Shown here piece by piece: positions 33,104-39,932 of a stretch of 39,932 nucleotides of DNA. Within the stretch, counting starts at the first letter, position 1, and each line of letters starts with the position of its first letter. The position numbers were made by a program, and so were the translations under genes. Source of the DNA: an uncultured Anaerolineae bacterium (GTDB taxonomy: Bacteria > Chloroflexota > Anaerolineae > Aggregatilineales > UBA2796); the NCBI GenBank assembly GCA_938005675.1, contig CALKXH010000087.1, positions 1 through 39,932 of the forward strand. Direction: 5' to 3'. The notes under the pieces are model-generated. The model was not told where the DNA came from. It saw only the letters and a list, made by a program, of their open reading frames with translations, and ran no database searches.

Positions 33104-34048
33104 TTAGCTGAGGCGGATGCGCGGATTGAGCGCGGCGTAGAGCAGATCGGCGATCAGGTTAGCGAGCGCGAAGACGGTCACCGAGATCATCACGCCGCCC
33201 AAGATCAGCGGCAGATCGCGCTGCTGGATGGCGAAGACCATCAGCCTGCCCAAACCGGGATAGGCGAAGACGTTCTCGATCACCACCAAGCCGCTGATCA
33301 GCCAGCCGATGCTGATGGCGATCACCGTGATCGTCGGCAGAAGCGCGTTGCGCAGCACGTGCTTGAAGACGACTTGCCGCCAGCGCAAGCCTTTCAGCAC
33401 GGCGGTGCGCACATAGGTGCGGCGCAGCTCGGCGATCACGCCCACGCGCGTCAGCCGCCCGATGTACGCCAGCAAGACCGCCGCCGCCGTCAACGAGGGC
33501 AAGATCAAGCGCGGCAACGCCTCGCCGAAGCTGGCATCGGGCGGCACGGAGGCGCTGGGCAGCAGGAGCTTCCACTCCAACGCCACCACGTTGATCAGGA
33601 TGATGCCCATCACGAACTCCGGGATGCCGACCAGCACCAGCGAGATCAGGCTGAAAGCTGTGTCGAACGGCTTGCCCTCGTTCAGCCCCGCCAAAAGACC
33701 GAGCAGCACGGCGGGCGGGATGGCGATCAGCATGGCGATGGACGCCAAGCGCAGCGAATTGCCCAGTCGCTCCATCACCAGCGGCATGATCGGCGCTTTG
33801 ATCGAATAGGAATTGCCCCAATCGCCTTGCAAGAAGCGACTCAGCCAGTTGGCGTACTGGACGAAAAAAGGCAGGTCTAAGCCCAGCTCTTGGCGCAGGG
33901 CGGCACGGGCGGCTGGCTCAGCGCCGCGCCCCAACACAGCCGTCTCGACGTCGCCGGGCAACAGGCGCACCGCCGCAAAGACGATCAGCGAGGTCAGCAG
34001 CAGCGTCAAGCCGAAAAATAAGACGCGCCGAGCGATGTAGGCGATCAC
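33104..34048 (-). CDS. Dipeptide/oligopeptide ABC permease, DppB type
   Basis: A 314-residue permease of the DppB/OppB family. The N-terminal helix [20 protein letters not shown] is followed by the family block FAAVRLLPGDVE and ELGLDLPFFVQYANWLSRFL. Five further helices follow, and the coupling loop region is YVRTAVLKGLRWRQVVFKHV with NALLPTITVIAI. Its start overlaps the end of the fused ATPase gene by four bases (ATGA), so translation is coupled. It is the last gene of the dpp-like operon. Placing DppB last rather than directly after the binding protein is unusual. It should pair with the DppC-type permease at 36135-37034. Confidence 0.93.
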   Translation of the reverse strand: MIAYIARRVLFFGLTLLLTSLIVFAAVRLLPGDVETAVLGRGAEPAARAALRQELGLDLPFFVQYANWLSRFLQGDWGNSYSIKAPIMPLVMERLGNSLRLASIAMLIAIPPAVLLGLLAGLNEGKPFDTAFSLISLVLVGIPEFVMGIILINVVALEWKLLLPSASVPPDASFGEALPRLILPSLTAAAVLLAYIGRLTRVGVIAELRRTYVRTAVLKGLRWRQVVFKHVLRNALLPTITVIAISIGWLISGLVVIENVFAYPGLGRLMVFAIQQRDLPLILGGVMISVTVFALANLIADLLYAALNPRIRLS

Positions 34049-36135
34049 GCGCCGTCCTCCTTTTGAAGTTCAGCCAGCTCGTGCGGCGGGATATGACAAC
34101 GGTAGTACCTGCCTTGATCATCGCGCTGCCACGGCGGCTCCTGCGCGCGGCAAATCTCGCCCAAGTAGCGCGGACAGCGCGGATGAAAACGGCAGCCGCT
34201 CGGCACAGCGCCGCTGGGCTGATCGTCGGGCAGACGGATGCGCCGACTCTTCGCCTTCGGATCGGGTAGCGGAATCGATGCTAGGAGCGCCTCCGTATAG
34301 GGGTGATGCGGCGGCGTGAAAAAACTCTCAGCGGCGCCGCGCTCCACCAGCTGACCGCGATAGATCACGGCGATGTAATCCGCCAAGTAGCCAACTACCG
34401 CCAAATCGTGCGAGATGAACAGATACGCCACCTCGTACTGTGCCTGCAGCTGCGCCAAGAGGTTCAAGATCGCGGCTTGCACGGAGACATCTAGTGAAGA
34501 GACTGGTTCGTCGCACAGGATCAGGGCGGGCTGCGCAGCGAAAGCGCGCGCGATGGCGACGCGCTGTTTCTCGCCGCCGCTCAGCTCGCCGGGAAAGCGC
34601 GAGAGGTAATCGGCAGGCAAGTTGACGGCGCGCAGCAGATCGGCAGCCGCCCGATCCGCCTCGGCGCGCTTCATGCCCAGCAACGTCATCAGCGGACGGC
34701 GCAAGGTCTGCCCGACCGTGCGATAGGGATTGAGCGACTCCTCAGGGTGCTGAAAGATCATCTGCATCGCCTTGAGGGTCGCCTTAGCGCGCTGACGAGG
34801 CGTCCCGCGCAGCGGCATCTCCAGCAGATGCGCTGTGCCGCTCTCGATCTCGATCAAGCCGATCAAGCTGCGGGCGAAGGTCGTCTTGCCGCTGCCCGAT
34901 TCGCCCACCAAGCCGAGCGTCTTGCCGCGCGGGATGCGCATCGAGACGTCATCTACGGCGCGGAAAGGCGGCTTGGCGCCTAAGAGTCGCCCCAAGATGC
35001 CGCGCGCGCCGTAGCGTACGCGCACGTGCTCGGCGCGCATGACCGTCGCCTTAGCCCCGTTCGGCTCGCCGCTGAGCAGCTGATCGAAAAAGGCGATCTC
35101 GGCGCGCCCCATCTCGCGTCGCTTCAGCTCAGCCGACTCGTCTTCAAGGCGCAAAGTGCCCTCGGCGATCTCGCGCCAGCGATGGCAACGCACCAGATGC
35201 CCGTCGGCGGCGCGCTCCAACGGCGGCTTGTGAGCGTGGCAGCGCTCAAGGGCGACCGGACAGCGCGGCGCGAAGACGCAGCCGCTCGGACGTTGGCGCA
35301 GCGAGGGAATCCTGCCCGCGATGGCTTGCAAGGGCGTTGGATCGCCGATGCGCGGCACGGCGCGCAGCAGCAGGAGTGTGTACGGATGCAAGGCTGCGCC
35401 GTAGAGCGTCTCGGTGGGCGCGTCTTCCATCACCGCGCCGGCGTAGAGGACTGCCACGCGCTGGCACATGCGCGCCACCACGCCTAAGTTGTGCGTCACG
35501 AAGAGCGTGGCGGCGCGATGATTGTCCTGCAGCTCAGCGAACAGGTCGAGGATGGCGGCTTCGGTCGTCACGTCGAGGCTGGTGGTCGGTTCATCCAGCA
35601 CGAGGAGGCGCAAGTCGGGGCTGGCGAGCGCCATGGCGATCAGGGCGCGTTGCTGCTGCCCGCCGCTGATTTGATGCGGGTAGCGGCGGGCAATGCCCTC
35701 AGGATCGGGCAACTTGACGCGCTTGAGCATCTCCACAGCGCGCGCCTGAGCGTCGCGGCGGGAGGCGCGCGTGTGGCGCATCACTAACTCGGCGATCTGC
35801 TCGCCGATAGTCAAAGCGGGGTTGAGCGCGCTGAGCGGGTCTTGTGGCACCATGCTCAGGCGAGCGCCCCAGAGCTGCTCGCGGCGGCGACGCGGCGCAT
35901 GAAGCCAATCTTCGCCCTCAAAGGTGATGGCGCCCTGCCGCACGGCGCCGTTAGCGCTCAGATAGCCCATGACCGCCTGCACGAGCGTGCTTTTGCCGCT
36001 GCCCGATTCGCCCACAATGCCGTAGGTCTGCGCTGCCGCCACGCTCAACGAGACGTCGTGGAGCGCCTCCAACCACTCGCCCTGCAAGCGGTAAGCGACC
36101 GTCAAACGCTCCACTGAGAGAATCGGCGCGTCCAT
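34045..36135 (-). CDS. Fused DppD-DppF ABC ATPase (two nucleotide-binding domains)
   Basis: 696 residues containing both ATP-binding subunits of a peptide importer in one chain. Domain 1 (about 5-325): Walker [11 protein letters not shown] (41-50), signature [12 protein letters not shown], Walker [14 protein letters not shown], then the oligopeptide-transport C-terminal cysteine motif [16 protein letters not shown]. Domain 2 (about 365-685): Walker [11 protein letters not shown] (about 410), signature [16 protein letters not shown], Walker [14 protein letters not shown], and a second cysteine motif [16 protein letters not shown]. In many relatives these cysteines hold an iron-sulfur cluster; here both sets are kept. 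The start shares one base with the stop of the upstream permease gene, and the end overlaps the downstream permease by four. Confidence 0.94.
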   Translation of the reverse strand: MDAPILSVERLTVAYRLQGEWLEALHDVSLSVAAAQTYGIVGESGSGKSTLVQAVMGYLSANGAVRQGAITFEGEDWLHAPRRRREQLWGARLSMVPQDPLSALNPALTIGEQIAELVMRHTRASRRDAQARAVEMLKRVKLPDPEGIARRYPHQISGGQQQRALIAMALASPDLRLLVLDEPTTSLDVTTEAAILDLFAELQDNHRAATLFVTHNLGVVARMCQRVAVLYAGAVMEDAPTETLYGAALHPYTLLLLRAVPRIGDPTPLQAIAGRIPSLRQRPSGCVFAPRCPVALERCHAHKPPLERAADGHLVRCHRWREIAEGTLRLEDESAELKRREMGRAEIAFFDQLLSGEPNGAKATVMRAEHVRVRYGARGILGRLLGAKPPFRAVDDVSMRIPRGKTLGLVGESGSGKTTFARSLIGLIEIESGTAHLLEMPLRGTPRQRAKATLKAMQMIFQHPEESLNPYRTVGQTLRRPLMTLLGMKRAEADRAAADLLRAVNLPADYLSRFPGELSGGEKQRVAIARAFAAQPALILCDEPVSSLDVSVQAAILNLLAQLQAQYEVAYLFISHDLAVVGYLADYIAVIYRGQLVERGAAESFFTPPHHPYTEALLASIPLPDPKAKSRRIRLPDDQPSGAVPSGCRFHPRCPRYLGEICRAQEPPWQRDDQGRYYRCHIPPHELAELQKEDGA

Positions 36136-37034
36136 CAGTCAACCTCGCTGTACTCAAGCAAGCGGCGCAGCCCATCCGCCATCAGATTGACGCAGACGAC
36201 CAGCGCCACAATCGCCGCCGACGGGAAGAAGAGCATGTGCGGCGAGAGCGCGTACCAATCGCGCGCCTCGCTGACCATCAGCCCCCAGTCTGGCTCTGGG
36301 CGCGCCACGCCCAAGCCCAAAAAGCCCAGCGAGGCGACCAGAAAGATCGCGTAGGAGAAGCGCAACGCGCCCTCCACAGCCAACGTCGGCAAGACGGCGG
36401 GCAGTACCTCGCGGAAGAGGATATGAAAGCGCGATTCGCCGCCGATCTCCGCTGCCTCGATATAGGCTTTAGTTTTGACGTCCAGCACCACGCTGCGCAC
36501 CACGCGGGTCACAATCGGCACGTAGAGGATCACAATCGCCACGAGGACTGTGAAACGCGAGTTGCCCAGCGCGCCCAGCAAGAGCAGCGTCAGGAGCAGC
36601 GCTGGCAACGCCAAGAGCGCGTCGATCAGGCGCATGACGATCTGATCGAGCCAGCCGCCCAAATAGCCAACGTACAGCCCGATCACTGAGCCCAGCCCGA
36701 CCGCCACCAGCGTCGCTGTGCCGGTCAGGGCGAAGATGTTGCGCCCGCCGTGAATGATTCGACTCAAGATATCCCGCCCGAAGTTATCCGTGCCGAAGGG
36801 ATGCGCCCAAGAGGGCGTCTGATTGCGGTCGCGCAAGCTGTTGGCGATGGGATCGTAAGGAGTCAGGTACGGACCGATCAGCGCCATGCACAGGAAGAAC
36901 AGCACGCCGACTCCGCCGATGACTGAGAGCGGCGCGTCGCGCCATAGACGTCGTAAGAGCCGCCCGCGCCGCGCGAGGTTCAGGCGGAGGGTCTGAATGG
37001 GCTTGAGCGTGCTGGGCTGAGCAGTTGCGCGCAT
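36135..37034 (-). CDS. Dipeptide/oligopeptide ABC permease, DppC type
   Basis: 299 residues. I choose ATG 37034, ten bases after AAAGG, over the in-frame TTG at 37052, which would overlap that ribosome site. The N-terminal OppC_N region carries the first helix (VIGGVGVLFFLCMALIGPYL). The DppC marker HPFGTDNFGRDILSRIIHG precedes the core. Core helices and the coupling loop AYIEAAEIGGESRFHILFRE lead to FLGLGVARPEPDWGLMVSEA. It is the second gene of the operon, 82 bases after the binding protein. A strong palindrome in that gap probably lowers its expression relative to the binding protein. Confidence 0.93.
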   Translation of the reverse strand: MRATAQPSTLKPIQTLRLNLARRGRLLRRLWRDAPLSVIGGVGVLFFLCMALIGPYLTPYDPIANSLRDRNQTPSWAHPFGTDNFGRDILSRIIHGGRNIFALTGTATLVAVGLGSVIGLYVGYLGGWLDQIVMRLIDALLALPALLLTLLLLGALGNSRFTVLVAIVILYVPIVTRVVRSVVLDVKTKAYIEAAEIGGESRFHILFREVLPAVLPTLAVEGALRFSYAIFLVASLGFLGLGVARPEPDWGLMVSEARDWYALSPHMLFFPSAAIVALVVCVNLMADGLRRLLEYSEVD

Positions 37035-37071
37035 AGGGGATGTGCCTTTCAAGCGCAGAGCGCGCTAGAGA

Positions 37072-37095
37072 CAGCCCGCCGCGCGCGGCGGGCTG
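37072..37095 (-). terminator. Perfect 24-base GC palindrome between binding protein and permease genes
   Basis: An uninterrupted palindrome centred on GCGCGC in the 82-base gap of the dpp-like operon. As RNA it makes a very stable hairpin. On the minus strand it is followed by TCTC, with no T run. It is best read as an attenuator or mRNA-stabilising hairpin that gives more binding protein than membrane subunits. Confidence 0.5.
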
Positions 37096-37116
37096 CTCGC
37101 TTGACGGGAGTCGGGA

Positions 37117-38688
37117 TCAGACTTGACGGGCGCGCGTGAAGTTGGTGCGTCCCGGAAAGGCTTGCACGGCGAAGCCGCCTTCGAAGTCCCATTCCTTGCG
37201 CGCCGCGCCGACCGTCGGGAAGAAGTACGGGATGATCAGCGGACCGTCCTCTGCCAACTTGCGCTGAATCGCCTTGTAAGCGGCGATGCGCTCGGCACGG
37301 TCGACGGAGGTGCCAGCCGTGACGATCAGCGCGTCCAGTTCGGGATCGGCGATGCGCGACTCGTTCCACTTGCCATCGGACTTGAGCGAGAAGTCGAGGT
37401 ATTGCTGCGGCGAGGGACGCGCCCCCCAGCCCGTGATGCCCAGCTGAACTTCCAGCCAGCCGTCATCGCCGTAATAGGTCGCCTCGTCCACCAGATTGAT
37501 GTTGACCGTAATGCCCGCCTTTGCCCACTGATCCTTGATCACGACGGCGAAATCCGGGCGCGTGCCGGTGTTCGGCACGAACAGGTCGAAGGTCAGGTTG
37601 TGATAGCCCGCCTCAGCCAGCAAGGCGCGCGCGCCATCAGGATCGTAGGGCGGCAAGGGCGAGTTGGGATCGAAGTACTCGGCAAAAAACTCGCCGATGG
37701 GCGCGTCGCGCCCTTGCGAGCCGAGTCCGAGCTGAGCGAAGGCGTTGATCTCCTCGCGGTTGGTCGCCATTTTGAGGGCGCGGCGCACGCGCGGATCGCT
37801 GCCGGGCGGGGAGTCCATGCGCAGGCGCAGCGCGTCATGCCCGGAAGTCGGGAAAGTGACCGTCTGCAGATTCGGATCGTTCTGGAGCGCCACGAAGCGC
37901 GCGTTGGGCATCCGCAGCACCACATCGAGTTCGCCGCCGCGCAGCGCCTCAATTGCCGCGTTCGAGTCGAGGTAGCGATGCTCCATGCCGGCGGCGTAGG
38001 GCAAGCCCGCTTGCCAGTAGTCCTCGTTGGCGACGAAAATTGTGCGGTCTTCAGGGATGTAGCGCTCGACCTTGAAGGGTCCCGTGCCGATGAATTCAGT
38101 GTCAAAGTTGGTGGCGCCGGCGCGCACGATCACGGCTGAGTTATCCGTGAGGCTGTAGATGAAGTCCGGCTCGGTGGTCTTGAGTGTGAAGACGACGGTC
38201 AAATCGTCGGGCGCGCTGATGCCTTCGAGGTTATCGAACAGCGAAATCTTGGGCGAGCCAACGGCAGGATCGCGCAGGCGATTGAAGCTGTAGATGACAT
38301 CTTCGGCGGTCAGTGCCTTGCCATCGTGAAACTTGGCGTTCGGCACCAGCCTGAAAGTGTACTGCCGCCCGTCCTCGCTGACTTCCCACGTCTGGGCGAG
38401 GCGCGGCGCCACGGCGTCGGTTGTGGTCACGTCCACCAAGTAATCGTAGACGGCGGTCAGGAACGAGATTTCCGAGTCGCTCGAGGCGAAAGCCGGATCG
38501 AGCCGACGGACCGGCTCCCAGCCGACGCGAATGACGCCCGCCCGCGTCTGCGACGGGCGCAAGCCCTGCGGCGAGAGTGTAGGCACTTGTGCAGAGGTCG
38601 GCGAGACGCGGTAGAGCAGTGCGGCACTTGCGGCGGCGGTCAAGCCCAGAAAGCGGCGACGGCTGATCTTTCGTGATGAATCACGCAT
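37117..38688 (-). CDS. Tat-exported peptide ABC substrate-binding protein, DppA/OppA type
   Basis: 523 residues of the SBP_bac_5 family. The start is placed at ATG 38688, giving a classical twin-arginine signal (SRRRFLGLTAAASAALL). A longer frame from 38796 would bury that signal 36 residues in. Family blocks are TWEVSEDGRQYTFRLVPNAKFHDGKALTAEDVIYSFNRL, given here only as the TWEVSEDG to FHDGK region, then FIGTGPFKVERYIPED, DPRVRRALKMATNREEI and YDPDGARALLAEAGY. It is clearly different from the tandem pair at 17089 and 19053, which have Sec signals. It is the first gene of the importer operon, with its own promoter and a leader of about 150 bases. Confidence 0.93.
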   Translation of the reverse strand: MRDSSRKISRRRFLGLTAAASAALLYRVSPTSAQVPTLSPQGLRPSQTRAGVIRVGWEPVRRLDPAFASSDSEISFLTAVYDYLVDVTTTDAVAPRLAQTWEVSEDGRQYTFRLVPNAKFHDGKALTAEDVIYSFNRLRDPAVGSPKISLFDNLEGISAPDDLTVVFTLKTTEPDFIYSLTDNSAVIVRAGATNFDTEFIGTGPFKVERYIPEDRTIFVANEDYWQAGLPYAAGMEHRYLDSNAAIEALRGGELDVVLRMPNARFVALQNDPNLQTVTFPTSGHDALRLRMDSPPGSDPRVRRALKMATNREEINAFAQLGLGSQGRDAPIGEFFAEYFDPNSPLPPYDPDGARALLAEAGYHNLTFDLFVPNTGTRPDFAVVIKDQWAKAGITVNINLVDEATYYGDDGWLEVQLGITGWGARPSPQQYLDFSLKSDGKWNESRIADPELDALIVTAGTSVDRAERIAAYKAIQRKLAEDGPLIIPYFFPTVGAARKEWDFEGGFAVQAFPGRTNFTRARQV

Positions 38689-38844
38689 AAAGTTTCGGCG
38701 CAAAAACTGCTTGCGCAGCGGAGTATGCGCCCTTCCTCCTTTCACTATCAAACGGCTGAATAGTAACGCACGTATGCAGCGGCTAGAGCGCGCCAAAGCA
38801 CGCCATGCTTACTCGGTTGGGCGATACGCGCACCAACTTGCCCG

Positions 38845-38872
38845 ATTATAACAAATTACTAAGTTATGGCAA
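38845..38872 (-). promoter_or_regulatory. Promoter of the dpp-like operon
   Basis: Minus-strand TATAAT (38845-38850) with TTGCCA (38867-38872) at a 16-base spacing. The -35 touches the T run of the terminator for the gene upstream, a very compact junction. The leader to the start at 38688 is about 150 bases. Confidence 0.68.
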
Positions 38873-38898
38873 AAAACGGGCGGTGTTGCGCCGCCCGT
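38871..38898 (-). terminator. Intrinsic terminator of the secreted-protein gene
   Basis: ACGGGCGG (38876-38883) pairs with CCGCCCGT (38891-38898). On the minus strand the stem is followed by TTTTT (38871-38875). It lies 8 bases after the stop of the 38906-39751 gene. Confidence 0.82.
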
Positions 38899-38905
38899 CT
38901 GGGGA

Positions 38906-39751
38906 TCAGTTTGGGGGTGTTGGCGAGGCAAGCACTACAGGCGGCAGTGGATTGACGGGCGCGGCGACGGTCGGGATCGGCGCGCCGCCTCGTATGATGG
39001 GCAGCGTGATGACTTGCTCTGCGTAGACCGTGTCGTCCGCCAAGTCTACCACGCGCAGCCGCAGTTGAATGTTGAGGGCATTGTTATCGGGCAGGATGGG
39101 CGCCACCACCCCTTCTCCGCTGGAAGCGATCCAGCGGTTCAGGCGCGGCAACTCGGCTGAGACGGCGCGCCCGTCCGGCAGCAGCTGCTCGAAGATCAGG
39201 TTTGAGGTCGGCGGGCGACCGCGCACGCGCCACACGACCGGAATCCGCGCTCGATTCTGCCCTAGGTCGACAAAGTCCACGCCGCCGACGGTTGCCTCGA
39301 AGCTGACGATCTGCGGCGTGGGAGGCGGCGCGGTCGTATCGAAGGGCAAGGTCACGATGTGCTGGCTGATCACCCGATTCTGCCGATCAAAAATGGCGAG
39401 GCGGTAGGTCGGCGGGTTGAAGTCCAGCGAGGGCTGCACCACCAGCCGCGCCGAGCCGATCGGCGGCAAGTTTTGATCGGTCAGCGGCGCCCAATCGCTC
39501 AACACGAGGGCGAACAAGCGCAGGCTGAAGTCATCGGTCAGCCCGACCGTCTGCCACGAGAGGGCAATTTGTGCCGCGCCCGACTCCAACGCCTCAACGG
39601 TGATGGTGCGCGCATCCGACGTGAAGCTGAGGATGGCGGGCGGCAGCCGATCAGCCTGCGGATTAGGGATCGCTAGGGCTATCCCGCTCGCGCCGAACCC
39701 TACCGCCACTGCGGACAAAAGCAAACCGCGTAAAAACCGTTTCAAAACCAT
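38906..39751 (-). CDS. Secreted protein of unknown function with two beta-sandwich-like repeats
   Basis: 281 residues. The signal peptide is MVLKRFLRGLLLSAVAVGFG with cleavage near ALA. AAGGAAGG lies just before the ATG. After the signal come two halves with similar wording. The first has ILSFTSDARTITVEALESGA, AQIALSWQTVG and YRLAIFDRQNRVISQHIVTLPF. The second has IVSFEATVGGVDFVDLGQN, ARIPVVWRVRGRP and LRLRVVDLADDTVYAEQVITLPI. Each looks like an immunoglobulin- or fibronectin-like extracellular sandwich. A Pro-rich tail ends PTPPN. I do not recognise a family. It is probably an envelope or extracellular binding module. It follows the partial gene at the right edge in the same direction. Confidence 0.7.
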   Translation of the reverse strand: MVLKRFLRGLLLSAVAVGFGASGIALAIPNPQADRLPPAILSFTSDARTITVEALESGAAQIALSWQTVGLTDDFSLRLFALVLSDWAPLTDQNLPPIGSARLVVQPSLDFNPPTYRLAIFDRQNRVISQHIVTLPFDTTAPPPTPQIVSFEATVGGVDFVDLGQNRARIPVVWRVRGRPPTSNLIFEQLLPDGRAVSAELPRLNRWIASSGEGVVAPILPDNNALNIQLRLRVVDLADDTVYAEQVITLPIIRGGAPIPTVAAPVNPLPPVVLASPTPPN

Positions 39752-39810
39752 GCTGACCTTCCTTTGAAAAAGCCATGTAAAAAGTCCTGATCCTCAAAGG
39801 TAGAGGGCGC

Positions 39811-39932
39811 TCAGTCCAGTTCGGGCTTGCCTTCGGCAAATGCCACGCCCTCTAAGAAGCCCCGTGCGCGCTCTGTGTACGGGAAGCGCGCCAGAAACGC
39901 CCAGAAATCGGCGCTGTGGTTAGGATGCTTGC
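39811..39932 (-). CDS. C-terminal end of an unidentified protein (5' part outside window)
   Basis: The last 39 or so codons of a minus-strand frame that ends in TGA at 39811-39813. The visible peptide includes KHPNHSADFWAFLARFPYTE and ends FAEGKPELD. The composition and codon use are like neighbouring genes, and other minus frames here are broken, so it is probably a real gene end. Too little is visible to name a family. The 59 bases between it and the next gene have no clear terminator, so the two could be co-transcribed. Confidence 0.5.
   Translation of the reverse strand, partial: KHPNHSADFWAFLARFPYTERARGFLEGVAFAEGKPELD

Overview
The window is about 40 kb of GC-rich, gene-dense bacterial chromosome with little intergenic space. 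Several things point to Chloroflexota, probably an Anaerolineae-like lineage: many solute-binding proteins with Sec or Tat signals, secreted LysM and Thr/Pro-rich proteins, large STAND ATPases, an RR-first hybrid histidine kinase and a TPP riboswitch. This placement is an inference from gene content; no rRNA is present to confirm it. I saw no insertion sequence, prophage, CRISPR array or origin.

Layout. Positions 1-6544 are minus strand: two nearly identical tandem LivK-type binding proteins (the first cut by the window edge), a metallo-beta-lactamase-fold hydrolase, and a NodB deacetylase / LysM envelope protein pair. Positions 6799-16932 are mostly plus strand: a soluble receiver-histidine kinase, a small zinc-ribbon protein on the minus strand, a lone cyclic-nucleotide-binding domain, dihydrolipoyl dehydrogenase, a 980-residue STAND/TPR ATPase, a membrane-anchored FGE-like protein and transketolase. 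Positions 17089-20825 hold two tandem orphan OppA/DppA-type binding proteins, each with its own promoter and terminator.

Positions 20930-27118 are the most unusual part: an SF1 helicase with a RelE/ParE-like N-terminus, an ABC exporter whose permease is fused to a SpoIIM-like domain, and a second STAND ATPase with an unrecognised N-terminus. Positions 27516-30881 form a thiamin operon: promoter, TPP riboswitch, intrinsic terminator, thiamin pyrophosphokinase, thiamin-binding protein, permease, and an HMP-type binding protein with an extra N-terminal domain. The ABC ATPase expected for this importer is absent. TPP made here would serve enzymes such as the transketolase encoded upstream.

Positions 30951-39932 hold a PncC/CinA amidase, a clan GH-A-like hydrolase, tRNA-Leu(CAA), a complete dipeptide importer operon on the minus strand (binding protein, DppC, fused DppD-DppF, DppB), a secreted protein of unknown function, and the 3' end of one more gene. 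I did not find a convincing complete new system such as a defence island. The best leads are the domain fusions, the two STAND proteins and the ATPase-less thiamin operon.
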